64,000 nucleotides of DNA, from the NCBI RefSeq assembly GCF_030158815.1, contig NZ_BPFZ01000013.1, positions 1-64,000 of the forward strand. Reading direction: 5' to 3'. The stretch's first letter is position 1; each line of letters begins with the position of its first letter. Shown here piece by piece: positions 7,599 to 15,958 of this stretch. The position numbers and the translations under genes are program-made. Below the pieces are notes generated by a model. It was not told where the DNA came from, ran no database searches, and saw only the letters and a list, made by a program, of their open reading frames with translations. Source of the DNA: Candidatus Phycosocius spiralis (GTDB lineage Bacteria; Pseudomonadota; Alphaproteobacteria; Caulobacterales; Aquidulcibacteraceae).

Positions 7599-9014
7599 AT
7601 GCATGAAGAAGCCATTACAATTCACATAGATCCAGTCGTCTCAGCGCCCAAGATCGCGCCTACCGATAGTGCACTGCCTACTAAGGCTTTGTTTATTCAG
7701 ACCTATGGCTGTCAGATGAATGTCTATGACAGCGAACGCATGGCCGATCTATTACGCCCGCTGGGCTACCGCGCTACCGACAAGCCCGATCAAGCCGATT
7801 TGGTTGTGCTTAACACCTGCCACATCCGCGAAAAAGCCACTGAAAAAGTCTATTCAGAAATTGGTCGCCTCAAAGCTCATAAGGACAGGCTCGCGTTGGT
7901 CGGCAAAAAAATGACGATCGCGATTGCAGGCTGCGTCGCTCAAGCCCAAGGCGAAGAGATTATGCGTCGCGCGCCATGCGTTGATCTCGTCGTTGGCCCG
8001 CAGGCCTATCACAAGTTACCCGAACTAATCGCCCAAGCTGCACGAACCACTGGTGAGCGCCTTGATACCCGATTTGAAGCGGTTGAGAAATTTGATGCTT
8101 TGCCCAGCAAGCGGACACCCGATGGCCCAACCGCCTTTTTGTCTATTCAAGAAGGGTGCGATAAATTTTGCACCTTCTGTGTCGTGCCGTACACGCGTGG
8201 CGCAGAGTTTTCCCGTGGTGTTGACTCCATCCTCCTCGAAGCTGAAGGATTGGCGCGCCAAGGCGTGCGCGAACTCACGCTTTTGGGGCAGAATGTGAAT
8301 GCTTATCATGGCCAAACGGGTCATAAGACTTGGTCATTGGCCCAGCTTGTAAGGGCTTTGGCTAAGATCGATGGGATTGAGAGAATCCGCTATACCACCT
8401 CCCACCCCAGCGATATGAGCGACGACCTCATCGAAGCCCATGGCGAAGTGCCTGAATTAATGCCTTATCTACATCTGCCGGTACAGACAGGTTCCAATAA
8501 GATTCTCAAGGCCATGAACCGTAAGCATAGCGTGGAAACCTATCTTGAAACCATTGCCGCGATGCGCAAGGCCCGCCCCGATATCGCCTTGGCCTCGGAT
8601 TTTATTGTTGGCTTTCCCGGCGAGACCGAGCAGGATTTTGAAGATACGATGGAGCTGGTCCGCTCCGTGGGTTATGCGGGTGCTTATAGTTTTAAATATT
8701 CCAGACGGCCTGGAACCCCCGCTTCTGATTTGCCCGAGCAAGTGCCCAGTGACGTGGCTGACAATAGGCTACAGCGCTTGCAGGCCTTAATTTTGGAACA
8801 ACAACGCGCCTTCAACGAAACTAAAGTGGGTCAAAGTTTTGATGTGTTATTTACCGGACCTGGACGTAATGCCGGTCAAATTCTTGGTCGCAGCCCTTGG
8901 CTACAATCGGTGCATGCGCAAGGCCCGCACTCGTTAATTGGAGGCTTGCACCGTGTGCGTATCATTGGGCAAATGTCCAATTCCCTCACAGGCGTGTTGG
9001 TTGATGCTATATGA
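7599..9014 (+). CDS. miaB: tRNA (N6-isopentenyl adenosine(37)-C2)-methylthiotransferase
   Basis: 471 residues. A radical-SAM methylthiotransferase that adds the 2-methylthio group to i6A37 of tRNAs reading UNN codons. The N-terminal MTTase domain has Cys38 (T-Y-G-C-Q-M-N), Cys74 (N-T-C-H-I-R) and Cys112 (G-C-V-A-Q) for the second [4Fe-4S] cluster. The radical-SAM CxxxCxxC is at 187/191/194 (E-G-C-D-K-F-C-T-F-C). A TRAM domain closes the C-terminus. AGGCTAGGA precedes the ATG. The stop overlaps the next start as ATGA, opening the operon miaB-phoH/ybeY-corC-lnt. Confidence 0.97.
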   Translation: MHEEAITIHIDPVVSAPKIAPTDSALPTKALFIQTYGCQMNVYDSERMADLLRPLGYRATDKPDQADLVVLNTCHIREKATEKVYSEIGRLKAHKDRLALVGKKMTIAIAGCVAQAQGEEIMRRAPCVDLVVGPQAYHKLPELIAQAARTTGERLDTRFEAVEKFDALPSKRTPDGPTAFLSIQEGCDKFCTFCVVPYTRGAEFSRGVDSILLEAEGLARQGVRELTLLGQNVNAYHGQTGHKTWSLAQLVRALAKIDGIERIRYTTSHPSDMSDDLIEAHGEVPELMPYLHLPVQTGSNKILKAMNRKHSVETYLETIAAMRKARPDIALASDFIVGFPGETEQDFEDTMELVRSVGYAGAYSFKYSRRPGTPASDLPEQVPSDVADNRLQRLQALILEQQRAFNETKVGQSFDVLFTGPGRNAGQILGRSPWLQSVHAQGPHSLIGGLHRVRIIGQMSNSLTGVLVDAI

Positions 9015-10510
9015 GCAAAGGTCTCACCACCACGCAATGTCGTCTCCCGCTTGACTATCCATCCTTGGCACCCTTGGTGGCAGGACCCGCGCATCGAAAT
9101 TTAGCGATGGTTGAAGATGCTTTTAACGTCAGTGTCACCGCCCAAGGTGGTGATATCGTCATCAAGGGGGCTGATCCTCGTTCCCTCAGCCAAGCCCGCG
9201 ATGCGGTGTTGGCGATGATTGAGCGTGCCGAAGGTGGTGATGAATTGGGTCTGGCCGATGTACGTTCCAGCATCGCTTTTGTCCGGGGGGGCAGTGCTGC
9301 TCATGGGCAAACGGTTGCTCTTTCGCTGCCTGGACGCCGGGCCGTCATAAAACCACGTACCCCAATGCAGGCGCAATATCTTCAGGCTTTGGCCAGTGGC
9401 ACCCATGAACTGGTGTTTGGTGTCGGCCCAGCTGGGACGGGCAAAACCTTTATGGCGGTCGCTGTGGGCGTTTCTATGTTGTTGGACGGGCGTGTCTCAC
9501 GCGTGGTTGTCACCCGTCCGGCGGTAGAAGCAGGTGAACAGCTTGGTTTTTTGCCTGGCGATCTTGAAGAAAAAATAGACCCTTATTTGCAGCCAATCTG
9601 GGATGCATTTAAGGCGGTGTTAAGTGCCGCCGAGTTGGAGCGGCGCAAAGCCAATGGGGAAATTGAAGTGGCACCCTTGGCCTTCATGCGGGGCCGCACC
9701 CTATCTGACGCTTTTGTTATTGTGGATGAAGCCCAAAACACGACTAGGATGCAAATGAAAATGCTGCTTACCCGCTTAGGGGAGGGATCACGCATGGTGG
9801 TTAATGGTGATCCCAGTCAGACGGATCTGCCGCGCCGCAGTAAGTCAGGGCTTGGACATGCGCTCCATCTGTTACGCCGGCTAGAAGGTGCGTGTCAGAT
9901 TTATTTTTCCAGCGAGGATGTTGTGCGCCATCCTTTGGTTGGTCGGATCGTTGAAGCTTATGAAGAAGAAGACCTAAAGGAAAAGTCTGAAATGGCGCGA
10001 GACGGGGATCGGAGAAGGTTGAAAACTTTGGCCAATAGCCTATTCCATGTTGAGGTTGAGATCGACCATGCGGGTTGGGAAGATGTTTTTGGGCCTAAAC
10101 CTTATGCCTATTTGGAAAAAATAGCTGTAGCAGCAGCAGCTTTTGTTGAAGCAGAAGGGGAGTATTTCACGCTCTTACTTACCAATGATGCCCATAGTCG
10201 CGAGCTGAATGCGCGCTGGCGTCAAAAGGATCAGCCTACCAATGTGCTTGCTTTCCCAGCACCACAATTACCCAATACACCTCATGCAAATCTAGGCGAT
10301 GTGGCTTTAGCCTATGAGACCTGTGAACGTGAAGCAGGTGAGCAGAAAAAATCCGTCAAAGATCATGCTACACATTTAGTGTTACATGGCCTATTACATT
10401 TGTTAGGTTATGATCATGCGTCTGAAGATGCAGCAGTAGAAATGGAAGGATTAGAGCGGGAGATACTGGCAAGTCTTGGAATTGCAGACCCCTATCATGA
10501 CGATGACTGA
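9011..10510 (+). CDS. PhoH-family ATPase fused to YbeY endoribonuclease (single ORF)
   Basis: 499 residues in one uninterrupted frame. Residues 1 to about 325 are PhoH/YbeZ: Walker A G-V-G-P-A-G-T-G-K-T at 137-146 and Walker B F-V-I-V-D-E at 235-240. Residues about 345-495 are YbeY, the metal-dependent RNase of 16S rRNA maturation and ribosome quality control, with the zinc motif H-G-L-L-H-L-L-G-Y-D-H (His459, 463, 469). Relatives normally carry two adjacent genes. An in-frame ATG at 9992 (Met328) with AAAGGA 10 nt upstream could still produce YbeY alone. The start overlaps miaB (ATGA), and corC starts inside the 3' end. Confidence 0.93.
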   Translation: MSKGLTTTQCRLPLDYPSLAPLVAGPAHRNLAMVEDAFNVSVTAQGGDIVIKGADPRSLSQARDAVLAMIERAEGGDELGLADVRSSIAFVRGGSAAHGQTVALSLPGRRAVIKPRTPMQAQYLQALASGTHELVFGVGPAGTGKTFMAVAVGVSMLLDGRVSRVVVTRPAVEAGEQLGFLPGDLEEKIDPYLQPIWDAFKAVLSAAELERRKANGEIEVAPLAFMRGRTLSDAFVIVDEAQNTTRMQMKMLLTRLGEGSRMVVNGDPSQTDLPRRSKSGLGHALHLLRRLEGACQIYFSSEDVVRHPLVGRIVEAYEEEDLKEKSEMARDGDRRRLKTLANSLFHVEVEIDHAGWEDVFGPKPYAYLEKIAVAAAAFVEAEGEYFTLLLTNDAHSRELNARWRQKDQPTNVLAFPAPQLPNTPHANLGDVALAYETCEREAGEQKKSVKDHATHLVLHGLLHLLGYDHASEDAAVEMEGLEREILASLGIADPYHDDD

Positions 10511-11435
10511 CGACCCATCCAGTAGCCAATCTCGGCCTAAATCCAGCTTGTGGAAGCGTTGGGTACAAAAACTTCGCCGTCAAGAAGCGGCTGCGGGCTT
10601 AGACCCTGCCCAACTTCTACGTGAGCGCGCGCAATCGGGTGAAACGATTGAGCGAACCCAAAAGGACATGATCGTCAAAGCTGCCAGTTTTGACCGGCTT
10701 TCGGTGCGTGATGTGATGGTACCAAGAGCTGATATCACGGCGGTGGATTTGGAAATGACACTGGGCCAAGTGGCAAGGATGTTTGAAGAACACCAACATT
10801 CGCGCATGCCTGTCTATGCTGAAAATCTCGACACCCCTGTTGGCTTTATTCATGTAAAAGACATTTTGTCACTTTTAATTCCCGATGCGGATGGTATCGC
10901 TAAAGCCAAGCTTGACGAATTGGTGTTGTCACGCTTGAAGCGAGATCTGCTTTATGTACCAATTTCGATGAAACTACCCAATCTTTTGCTACAAATGCGG
11001 GCCAAGCGGTGTCATATGGCTTTGGTGATCGACGAATATGGCGGCACCGATGGGTTGGTTACAATTGAGGATTTGGTAGAAGAAATCATTGGCGACATTG
11101 ATGATGAGCATGATGACCTCAATCAGGATTTAATTGTTGAAACCGGTAACGGTGTTTGGGAAGCCGACGCCAGAGTTGAATTGGACGATTTTTCAGCCCG
11201 CGCCGGCGTCGATTTCGCCTTAGAAGATATGGAAGATGATATTGATACTTTGGGCGGGCTGGTATTTGCCTTGGCTGGAAGGGTGCCGCCGCGTGGGGAG
11301 ATATTACACCATCCGACCGGATATGATTTTGAGGTGATTGATGCTGATCCGCGCCGAATTAAGCGGGTTCGGGTTCGTTCAGCTAAAGCTGTAGCACATG
11401 GGGGCATTGATCCAATACAGGCTGGTTCCCTGTGA
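10497..11435 (+). CDS. CorC/TlyC-like protein: CBS pair plus CorC_HlyC domain
   Basis: About 312 residues; starts at ATG 10497 or 10503, inside the end of ybeY. A basic N-terminus precedes a tandem CBS pair (R-D-V-M-V-P-R-A-D-I and the C-H-M-A-L-V-I-D-E-Y-G-G-T-D-G-L-V-T-I-E-D-L-V-E-E-I motif), then the C-terminal CorC/HlyC domain (D-T-L-G-G-L-V, P-x-R-G-E). There are no transmembrane helices, so this is the soluble CorC form linked to Mg2+/Co2+ efflux. The position between ybeY and lnt is conserved in many proteobacteria. Confidence 0.93.
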   Translation: MTMTDDPSSSQSRPKSSLWKRWVQKLRRQEAAAGLDPAQLLRERAQSGETIERTQKDMIVKAASFDRLSVRDVMVPRADITAVDLEMTLGQVARMFEEHQHSRMPVYAENLDTPVGFIHVKDILSLLIPDADGIAKAKLDELVLSRLKRDLLYVPISMKLPNLLLQMRAKRCHMALVIDEYGGTDGLVTIEDLVEEIIGDIDDEHDDLNQDLIVETGNGVWEADARVELDDFSARAGVDFALEDMEDDIDTLGGLVFALAGRVPPRGEILHHPTGYDFEVIDADPRRIKRVRVRSAKAVAHGGIDPIQAGSL

Positions 11436-13060
11436 AGGAAACCGATTGTAAGCCTAGCCTAGTGGCCAGTCGTGAAATGGCTGGGCCGAGGTGGATCTTA
11501 CACATTGTTGTTTGGAATAGCACTCTTGGTCCACCTCTAAGTGGACTCCTTTCTCTTGGGCTTGGAGCTATTGCAGTTCTAGGTCAGGCACCTTTTCACC
11601 TATGGCCCATTTTTGGATTTGCCATGATGGGACTGGTTGTGATGATGGATGGCGCGAGCCTTCAAAAGCGCCGTTTTGCTTCGGCCTTTTGGCGGGGTTG
11701 GGCATTTGGTTTTGGCTATTTTTTGGCCGGCATGTTTTGGATCGGCAATGCATTTCTAGTCGATGCTGAGAAGTTTGCCATGATAATGCCGCTGGCGGTT
11801 ACAGCCCTGCCCGCTGCTATGGGGATTTATTGGGGGCTTGCGGGGGGTGTTGCGATGCTGGCTTGGCGCGCTGGGGCAACACGGCTTATGCTGTTTGGGA
11901 CTTGCATCGCTTTGACTGAGTACGCGCGCAGCCATTTATTCACGGGCTTGCCGTGGAATTTGCCAGCCTATATTTGGACGCCTGGGGGGGTGTGGAGCCA
12001 GTTGGCCGCTCTGATCGGCCCTTACGGACTGACTTTGGTGACTTGTGTGCTGTTAACAGCGCCCTTGTGTCTATCAAGCCCTACAGCACGTTCGCGAAGG
12101 TTTGGACAAATTGGGTGCGCAATCGGCGTAGCTATTGCGATCTATGCATATGGATTTGAACGCCTGTTGACTGCTGGGGGAGTCGATCCGATGGCGGGTA
12201 AAGGGCCGATCATCGCCGCAGGTCAGGCAGGATTTTCGCAAAAAGAAGTCTGGGACCCGGCCAATAGTGTCCGTGTTGCGCAAACCTATTTGAACCTTTT
12301 GGATGCACCTGAGGCGCAAAAGGCCGATATAGTGGTGTGGCCTGAAGCCGCTTTTCCTTTTTTATTGTTGGAGGAGCCCTTAGTTTTAAATCAGATTCAA
12401 GAAAAACTCAGGCACCGCACTTTGGTGGTTGGCTCTGTTCGGCGAGAAACCGCCAATGAAAAATCAACTTATTTCAATAGCCTTTTGGTTTTTGATGTGG
12501 AAAGTGGTGGCCTTACGACCCGCTCCATCTATGATAAATTTCACTTGGTTCCTTTTGGCGAATATCTCCCCCTAAGAACCGTGTTTAGCGCCTTGGGTAT
12601 CGCCAGTTTGGTGGCTTATGATGGTGAGATGACCCCTGGGCCAGCCCCGGCACTATTGAACGTGCCCAAAGCACACTTTGCTGATCCGCGGATCTGCTAT
12701 GAGATTATTTTCCCTTTGTTCAATATGCGGGCAAAGGGCAAGGCTCGGTGGATCCTTAATGTCTCGATCGATGCATGGTATGGGGATATACTTGGCCCCG
12801 ATCAACATTTTGCCCAAGCCCGTTATCGCGCAATTGAGACAGGAATGCCATTGGTGCGGGCTGCAAGTGGGGGGTGGTCTGCTATTGTGGATCGCTTTGG
12901 TCGCACGGTTGCGCAACATAGGTCAGGGGCGGGCTATGCGATTGCTAAGTTGCCTGACTATGGTTCACTTACACCATATGCGCGATTTGGTGATGGTTTA
13001 TTTTTCGTTATGGCATTTGCTTTGTTAAGCATTTCATTGTGGCGCCATAATCGTTATTGA
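11432..13060 (+). CDS. lnt: Apolipoprotein N-acyltransferase
   Basis: 542 residues, GTG start overlapping the corC stop (GTGA). Multiple N-terminal membrane helices are followed by a carbon-nitrogen hydrolase (nitrilase-fold) domain. The catalytic triad is visible: Glu305 (W-P-E-A-A), Lys369 (Y-D-K-F-H-L-V-P-F-G-E-Y-L-P) and Cys422 (R-I-C-Y-E-I-I-F). It transfers the third acyl chain to the N-terminal cysteine of lipoproteins in the inner membrane, needed for Lol sorting. The N-terminus is longer than usual by about 25 residues, so a later start is possible. Confidence 0.96.
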   Translation: MKETDCKPSLVASREMAGPRWILHIVVWNSTLGPPLSGLLSLGLGAIAVLGQAPFHLWPIFGFAMMGLVVMMDGASLQKRRFASAFWRGWAFGFGYFLAGMFWIGNAFLVDAEKFAMIMPLAVTALPAAMGIYWGLAGGVAMLAWRAGATRLMLFGTCIALTEYARSHLFTGLPWNLPAYIWTPGGVWSQLAALIGPYGLTLVTCVLLTAPLCLSSPTARSRRFGQIGCAIGVAIAIYAYGFERLLTAGGVDPMAGKGPIIAAGQAGFSQKEVWDPANSVRVAQTYLNLLDAPEAQKADIVVWPEAAFPFLLLEEPLVLNQIQEKLRHRTLVVGSVRRETANEKSTYFNSLLVFDVESGGLTTRSIYDKFHLVPFGEYLPLRTVFSALGIASLVAYDGEMTPGPAPALLNVPKAHFADPRICYEIIFPLFNMRAKGKARWILNVSIDAWYGDILGPDQHFAQARYRAIETGMPLVRAASGGWSAIVDRFGRTVAQHRSGAGYAIAKLPDYGSLTPYARFGDGLFFVMAFALLSISLWRHNRY

Positions 13061-13107
13061 TGTATAGTTTGTTTATTGAATGAGTGGTTGAAATAGGATC
13101 CAAAGCT

Positions 13108-13515
13108 ATGATTAATCATCGTCGATCCACTTCCGTGGATGCTTATGTTGGCCGGCGGCTAAAGCAACGTCGGGAAGATTTAGAATTAAGTCAGGAAAAA
13201 TTATCTGAATTGCTTGGGCTTTCCTTCCAGCAAGTCCAAAAGTACGAACGAGGCCTTAATCGGGTTGGTGCTAGTCGCCTTTTTCAATTATGTGGAATTT
13301 TAAACGTCGAACCTTCTTTCTTTTTTGATGGTTTAACAGCAGAGCGTGCCGAAGGTGTCGCCGAAAGCCAGTCCGATGCCACGACCCTATCAACGGCATC
13401 CTTATTGGCTGCACCTGGTGCTTTAGAGCTTTTAGCCGATTACGCGCGCTTGAAGTCAGCTGGCCAACGCAAGAAGGTGCTTGAACTGATCAAAATATTG
13501 GCTGACGATGTTTGA
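13108..13515 (+). CDS. XRE-family helix-turn-helix regulator
   Basis: 135 residues from ATG 13108, with AGGA 9 nt upstream; a GTG at 13084 is in frame. The N-terminal HTH_3 domain reads Y-V-G-R-R-L-K-Q-R-R, S-Q-E-K-L-S-E-L-L-G-L-S-F-Q-Q-V-Q-K-Y-E-R-G-L-N-R. A short C-terminal helical part rich in Ala/Leu follows. Proteins of this exact type sit between lnt and metK in related alphaproteobacteria. Here no metK follows. Targets unknown. Confidence 0.9.
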   Translation: MINHRRSTSVDAYVGRRLKQRREDLELSQEKLSELLGLSFQQVQKYERGLNRVGASRLFQLCGILNVEPSFFFDGLTAERAEGVAESQSDATTLSTASLLAAPGALELLADYARLKSAGQRKKVLELIKILADDV

Positions 13516-13843
13516 TGAGATTGCGCGGCTTTCCCATGTTAGGTGCCGTCTCACCAGTTTTGGGGACCAATACCTTCGTATTCATCAGATACAAAGCCTG
13601 TTTTGGTGCGCCTTAGATCGCTCAATAGCGTTTTGACGATCGGCAGGCATTTAATCAACTCAATCAAGCTTTCTTTTCAATCCTTTGGGGACTAATTTGC
13701 CCTAGCCTGACGATTTGACTGAATTGAAAGGGGCTGAGCTGGTCCAAGGCATGCCAGAAAACGAAGATTTGCATCGGTGTTCAAGAAATGAGCGACAAGA
13801 ATTACTTCTTGCTGCGCTATTCTAAAGCAAGGCATAAGCGGGC
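13516..13843. other. Non-coding gap where metK is expected
   Basis: 328 bp with no convincing ORF, hairpin terminator or recognisable riboswitch on either strand. In related alphaproteobacteria I would expect metK, often with a SAM-sensing leader, between the XRE gene and trmB (inference from known synteny). No metK remnant could be read. Confidence 0.5.
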
Positions 13844-14560
13844 ATGTCGAATCGTGAGTTTTCAGCGCCAAAACCATTTGGCCCGCTTAGATCCTTTGGC
13901 CGGGTTCGCGGCCGTGCCTTGTCGCGACGACAACAGTATTTGTTTGAAACCTTGTATCTAACTCTTTCGATACCTTCAGAACCGGTTGGCATGCTTGATC
14001 CCCTTGTATGGAAGCCTGATGCAAGCCAAGTGATTTTTGAAATCGGTTTTGGCGGTGGTGAACATTTGGTGGGCCAAGCCAAATTGAACCAAGATCGCCT
14101 CTATTTGGGCGCGGAACCATTTCAGGAAGGCGTCGCCAAAGCGCTGGTGGGGATACAAGAGTTTGCTCTCACCAATGTGCGCCTTTTAGCATCTGATGCC
14201 CGGCCAATACTGAAGAAACTTAAGCCTGCAAGTCTTGACCTTTTGGTGATCTTGTTTCCTGACCCATGGCACAAGTCGCGCCATACCAAGCGTCGCCTGA
14301 TACAAGATGACTTCCTCCAAGATGCGTATCGTGCCTTAAAGCTCGGTGGTGAGTTAAGGTTTGCGACCGATTGGTCAGCCTATGCCGCTTGGACATTAGC
14401 CAAAATGATACAGCATAGCGGCTTTGACTGGTTGGCTGAGGCCCCCAGTGATTGGAGAGAACCGCCAAAAGATCACATCACCACCCGGTATGAAACTAAG
14501 GGTTTGGGGGATTGTCGCCCTATTTTCCTGCGATTCATCACCCGCCCGTCGCAGAGGTGA
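13844..14560 (+). CDS. trmB: tRNA (guanine-N7-)-methyltransferase
   Basis: 238 residues, class-I SAM-dependent methyltransferase making m7G46 in tRNA. The SAM-binding loop reads F-E-I-G-F-G-G-G-E-H. Downstream are the family motifs F-P-D-P-W-H-K-S-R-H-x-K-R-R-L and R-F-A-T-D-W-x-x-Y. The N-terminal R-S-F-G-R-V-R-G-R is typical of alphaproteobacterial TrmB. Its 3' end overlaps the convergent ABC ATPase gene by 23 bp. Confidence 0.96.
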   Translation: MSNREFSAPKPFGPLRSFGRVRGRALSRRQQYLFETLYLTLSIPSEPVGMLDPLVWKPDASQVIFEIGFGGGEHLVGQAKLNQDRLYLGAEPFQEGVAKALVGIQEFALTNVRLLASDARPILKKLKPASLDLLVILFPDPWHKSRHTKRRLIQDDFLQDAYRALKLGGELRFATDWSAYAAWTLAKMIQHSGFDWLAEAPSDWREPPKDHITTRYETKGLGDCRPIFLRFITRPSQR

Positions 14561-15485
14561 GGGCCACAAACACATCTTCCAGATTGGGCTCTTCAATCCT
14601 CAAGTCCTTAATGCGTACACCGACCTCAACTGCTTTGGCCAGTAAGTTGGCTACGCTATCGTCCTTGGGTCGATAATGAATGGCCAATGTGCCATCGGTC
14701 CGAAGCGCCGCCTCTAGTTCTGATAATCCAACGGGGATTTGACCCAATGGATCCATTGGCGTGATCACCACGGCCTTTTTGTCCAAACGGCGAAGAAGGG
14801 TGGGGGTCGGCTCACAGGCAATTAAACGCCCCTGATTGATGATAGCAATCGTATCGCATAATTCTTGGGCCTCTTCTAAATAATGGGTTGTTAGCACTAT
14901 TGTGACGCCGTGTTCCTTGTTTAACGTGGTGATATAGTCCCACAAGCTTCGACGCAGTTCCACGTCCACCCCGGCAGTGGGTTCATCTAGAATTACCACC
15001 GGAGGCGTGTGGACTAAAGCCTTTGCGATCAATAATCGCCGTTTCATGCCACCTGACAAAAGACGTGAATAAGTATCGCGTTTATCGGCCAGGCCAACAG
15101 CCTCCAAAAGCTCCATCGTGCGGCGTTCTTTTGCTGGTACACCATAAAAACCGGCTTGTAGTTCGAGGGTTTCATAAGGGGTAAAAAAGGCATCAAAACT
15201 GATTTCTTGCGGCACGATCCCGATTGCAGCTTTTGCGTTGCGATGGTCAATATCAATATCGATGTCCCAAATCTGTACCTTGCCAGCGGTTTTAACCACC
15301 AGACCTGCCAAGATATTGATAAAGGTCGATTTACCCGCACCATTTGGGCCTAAAAGCCCGAAGATAGATCCTTTTGGAATAGACAGATCAAGGCCATTGA
15401 GTGCTTGCTTTTCCGGCGCTTTACCGCTGGCTGCATAGGTTTTTACCAGCCCCTGGGCTTCAATCGCAAAAGAGGGTTTAGACAT
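14538..15485 (-). CDS. ABC transporter ATP-binding protein (YadG-like)
   Basis: About 315 residues from ATG 15485 (an upstream in-frame start at 15497 is less likely). All ATPase motifs are present: Walker A G-P-N-G-A-G-K-S-T, signature L-S-G-G-M-K-R-R-L, Walker B V-V-I-L-D-E-P-T-A-G-V-D and the switch T-T-H-Y-L-E-E-A. A roughly 80-residue C-terminal extension ending in E-P-N-L-E-D-V-F is typical of drug/lipid/polysaccharide export ATPases of the YadG type. No permease gene (YadH-like) is adjacent, so the partner must lie elsewhere; the substrate is unknown. Tail-to-tail overlap with trmB. Confidence 0.88.
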   Translation of the reverse strand: MSKPSFAIEAQGLVKTYAASGKAPEKQALNGLDLSIPKGSIFGLLGPNGAGKSTFINILAGLVVKTAGKVQIWDIDIDIDHRNAKAAIGIVPQEISFDAFFTPYETLELQAGFYGVPAKERRTMELLEAVGLADKRDTYSRLLSGGMKRRLLIAKALVHTPPVVILDEPTAGVDVELRRSLWDYITTLNKEHGVTIVLTTHYLEEAQELCDTIAIINQGRLIACEPTPTLLRRLDKKAVVITPMDPLGQIPVGLSELEAALRTDGTLAIHYRPKDDSVANLLAKAVEVGVRIKDLRIEEPNLEDVFVALTSATGG

Positions 15486-15652
15486 GATTTCTCGCAAAAG
15501 CCTAATACATTGAAAAGAATCAATACCAGTTATACAGACCCCAAAATGGTGTCTATAGAGTTTCTGGTTGCCAAGATTGACGCAAAGGCCAAGAAAGCTT
15601 TAACAAAAAGTGGATGTTGCCTTAGCACATCTTGGAGCTAGAGAAACAGCTT

Positions 15653-15841
15653 ATGTCTAAACCCAAACCCGCCCAATTTCCCATCCCTATCGAAACCATG
15701 TATGTCCAAAGTCACCGCATCGCTTGTGACGGTGGTGAGGGTGCTTTAGGCCACCCAAAGGTCTGGTACGAAATGGGCGACGACGGGAAGGTTGAATGCC
15801 TTTATTGCGGACGGATCTACGTCCATCAATCAGCTCATTAA
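15653..15841 (+). CDS. zf-CHCC zinc-finger protein (NDUFS6-like)
   Basis: 62 residues. The pattern is I-A-C-D-G-G-E-G-A-L-G-H-P-x-V-W-Y followed by C-L-Y-C-G-R: one Cys, one His and a C-x2-C pair, the zf-CHCC fold shared with the 13-kDa accessory subunit of mitochondrial complex I. Short bacterial homologues are widespread in alphaproteobacteria and probably bind Zn2+; a complex I role in bacteria is an inference. ATG 15653 is preferred over an upstream start at 15632 because GGAG lies upstream and the shorter form matches the usual length. Confidence 0.88.
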   Translation: MSKPKPAQFPIPIETMYVQSHRIACDGGEGALGHPKVWYEMGDDGKVECLYCGRIYVHQSAH

Positions 15842-15958
15842 AACTTTACCCGAATCCATTGGCGCTCAAGCTTGGGAACCTATCCCTTGTTGGAACCCCA
15901 TTATGATCCAGCGTTCCTTAATCAGGTATGGTTTCAATATTGATGCTGGTTTACGTCT

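Noticed and set aside
13516-13843. SAM-II-type riboswitch or metK remnant
   Set aside because: None of the conserved SAM-II segments and no MetK motif could be read on either strand.
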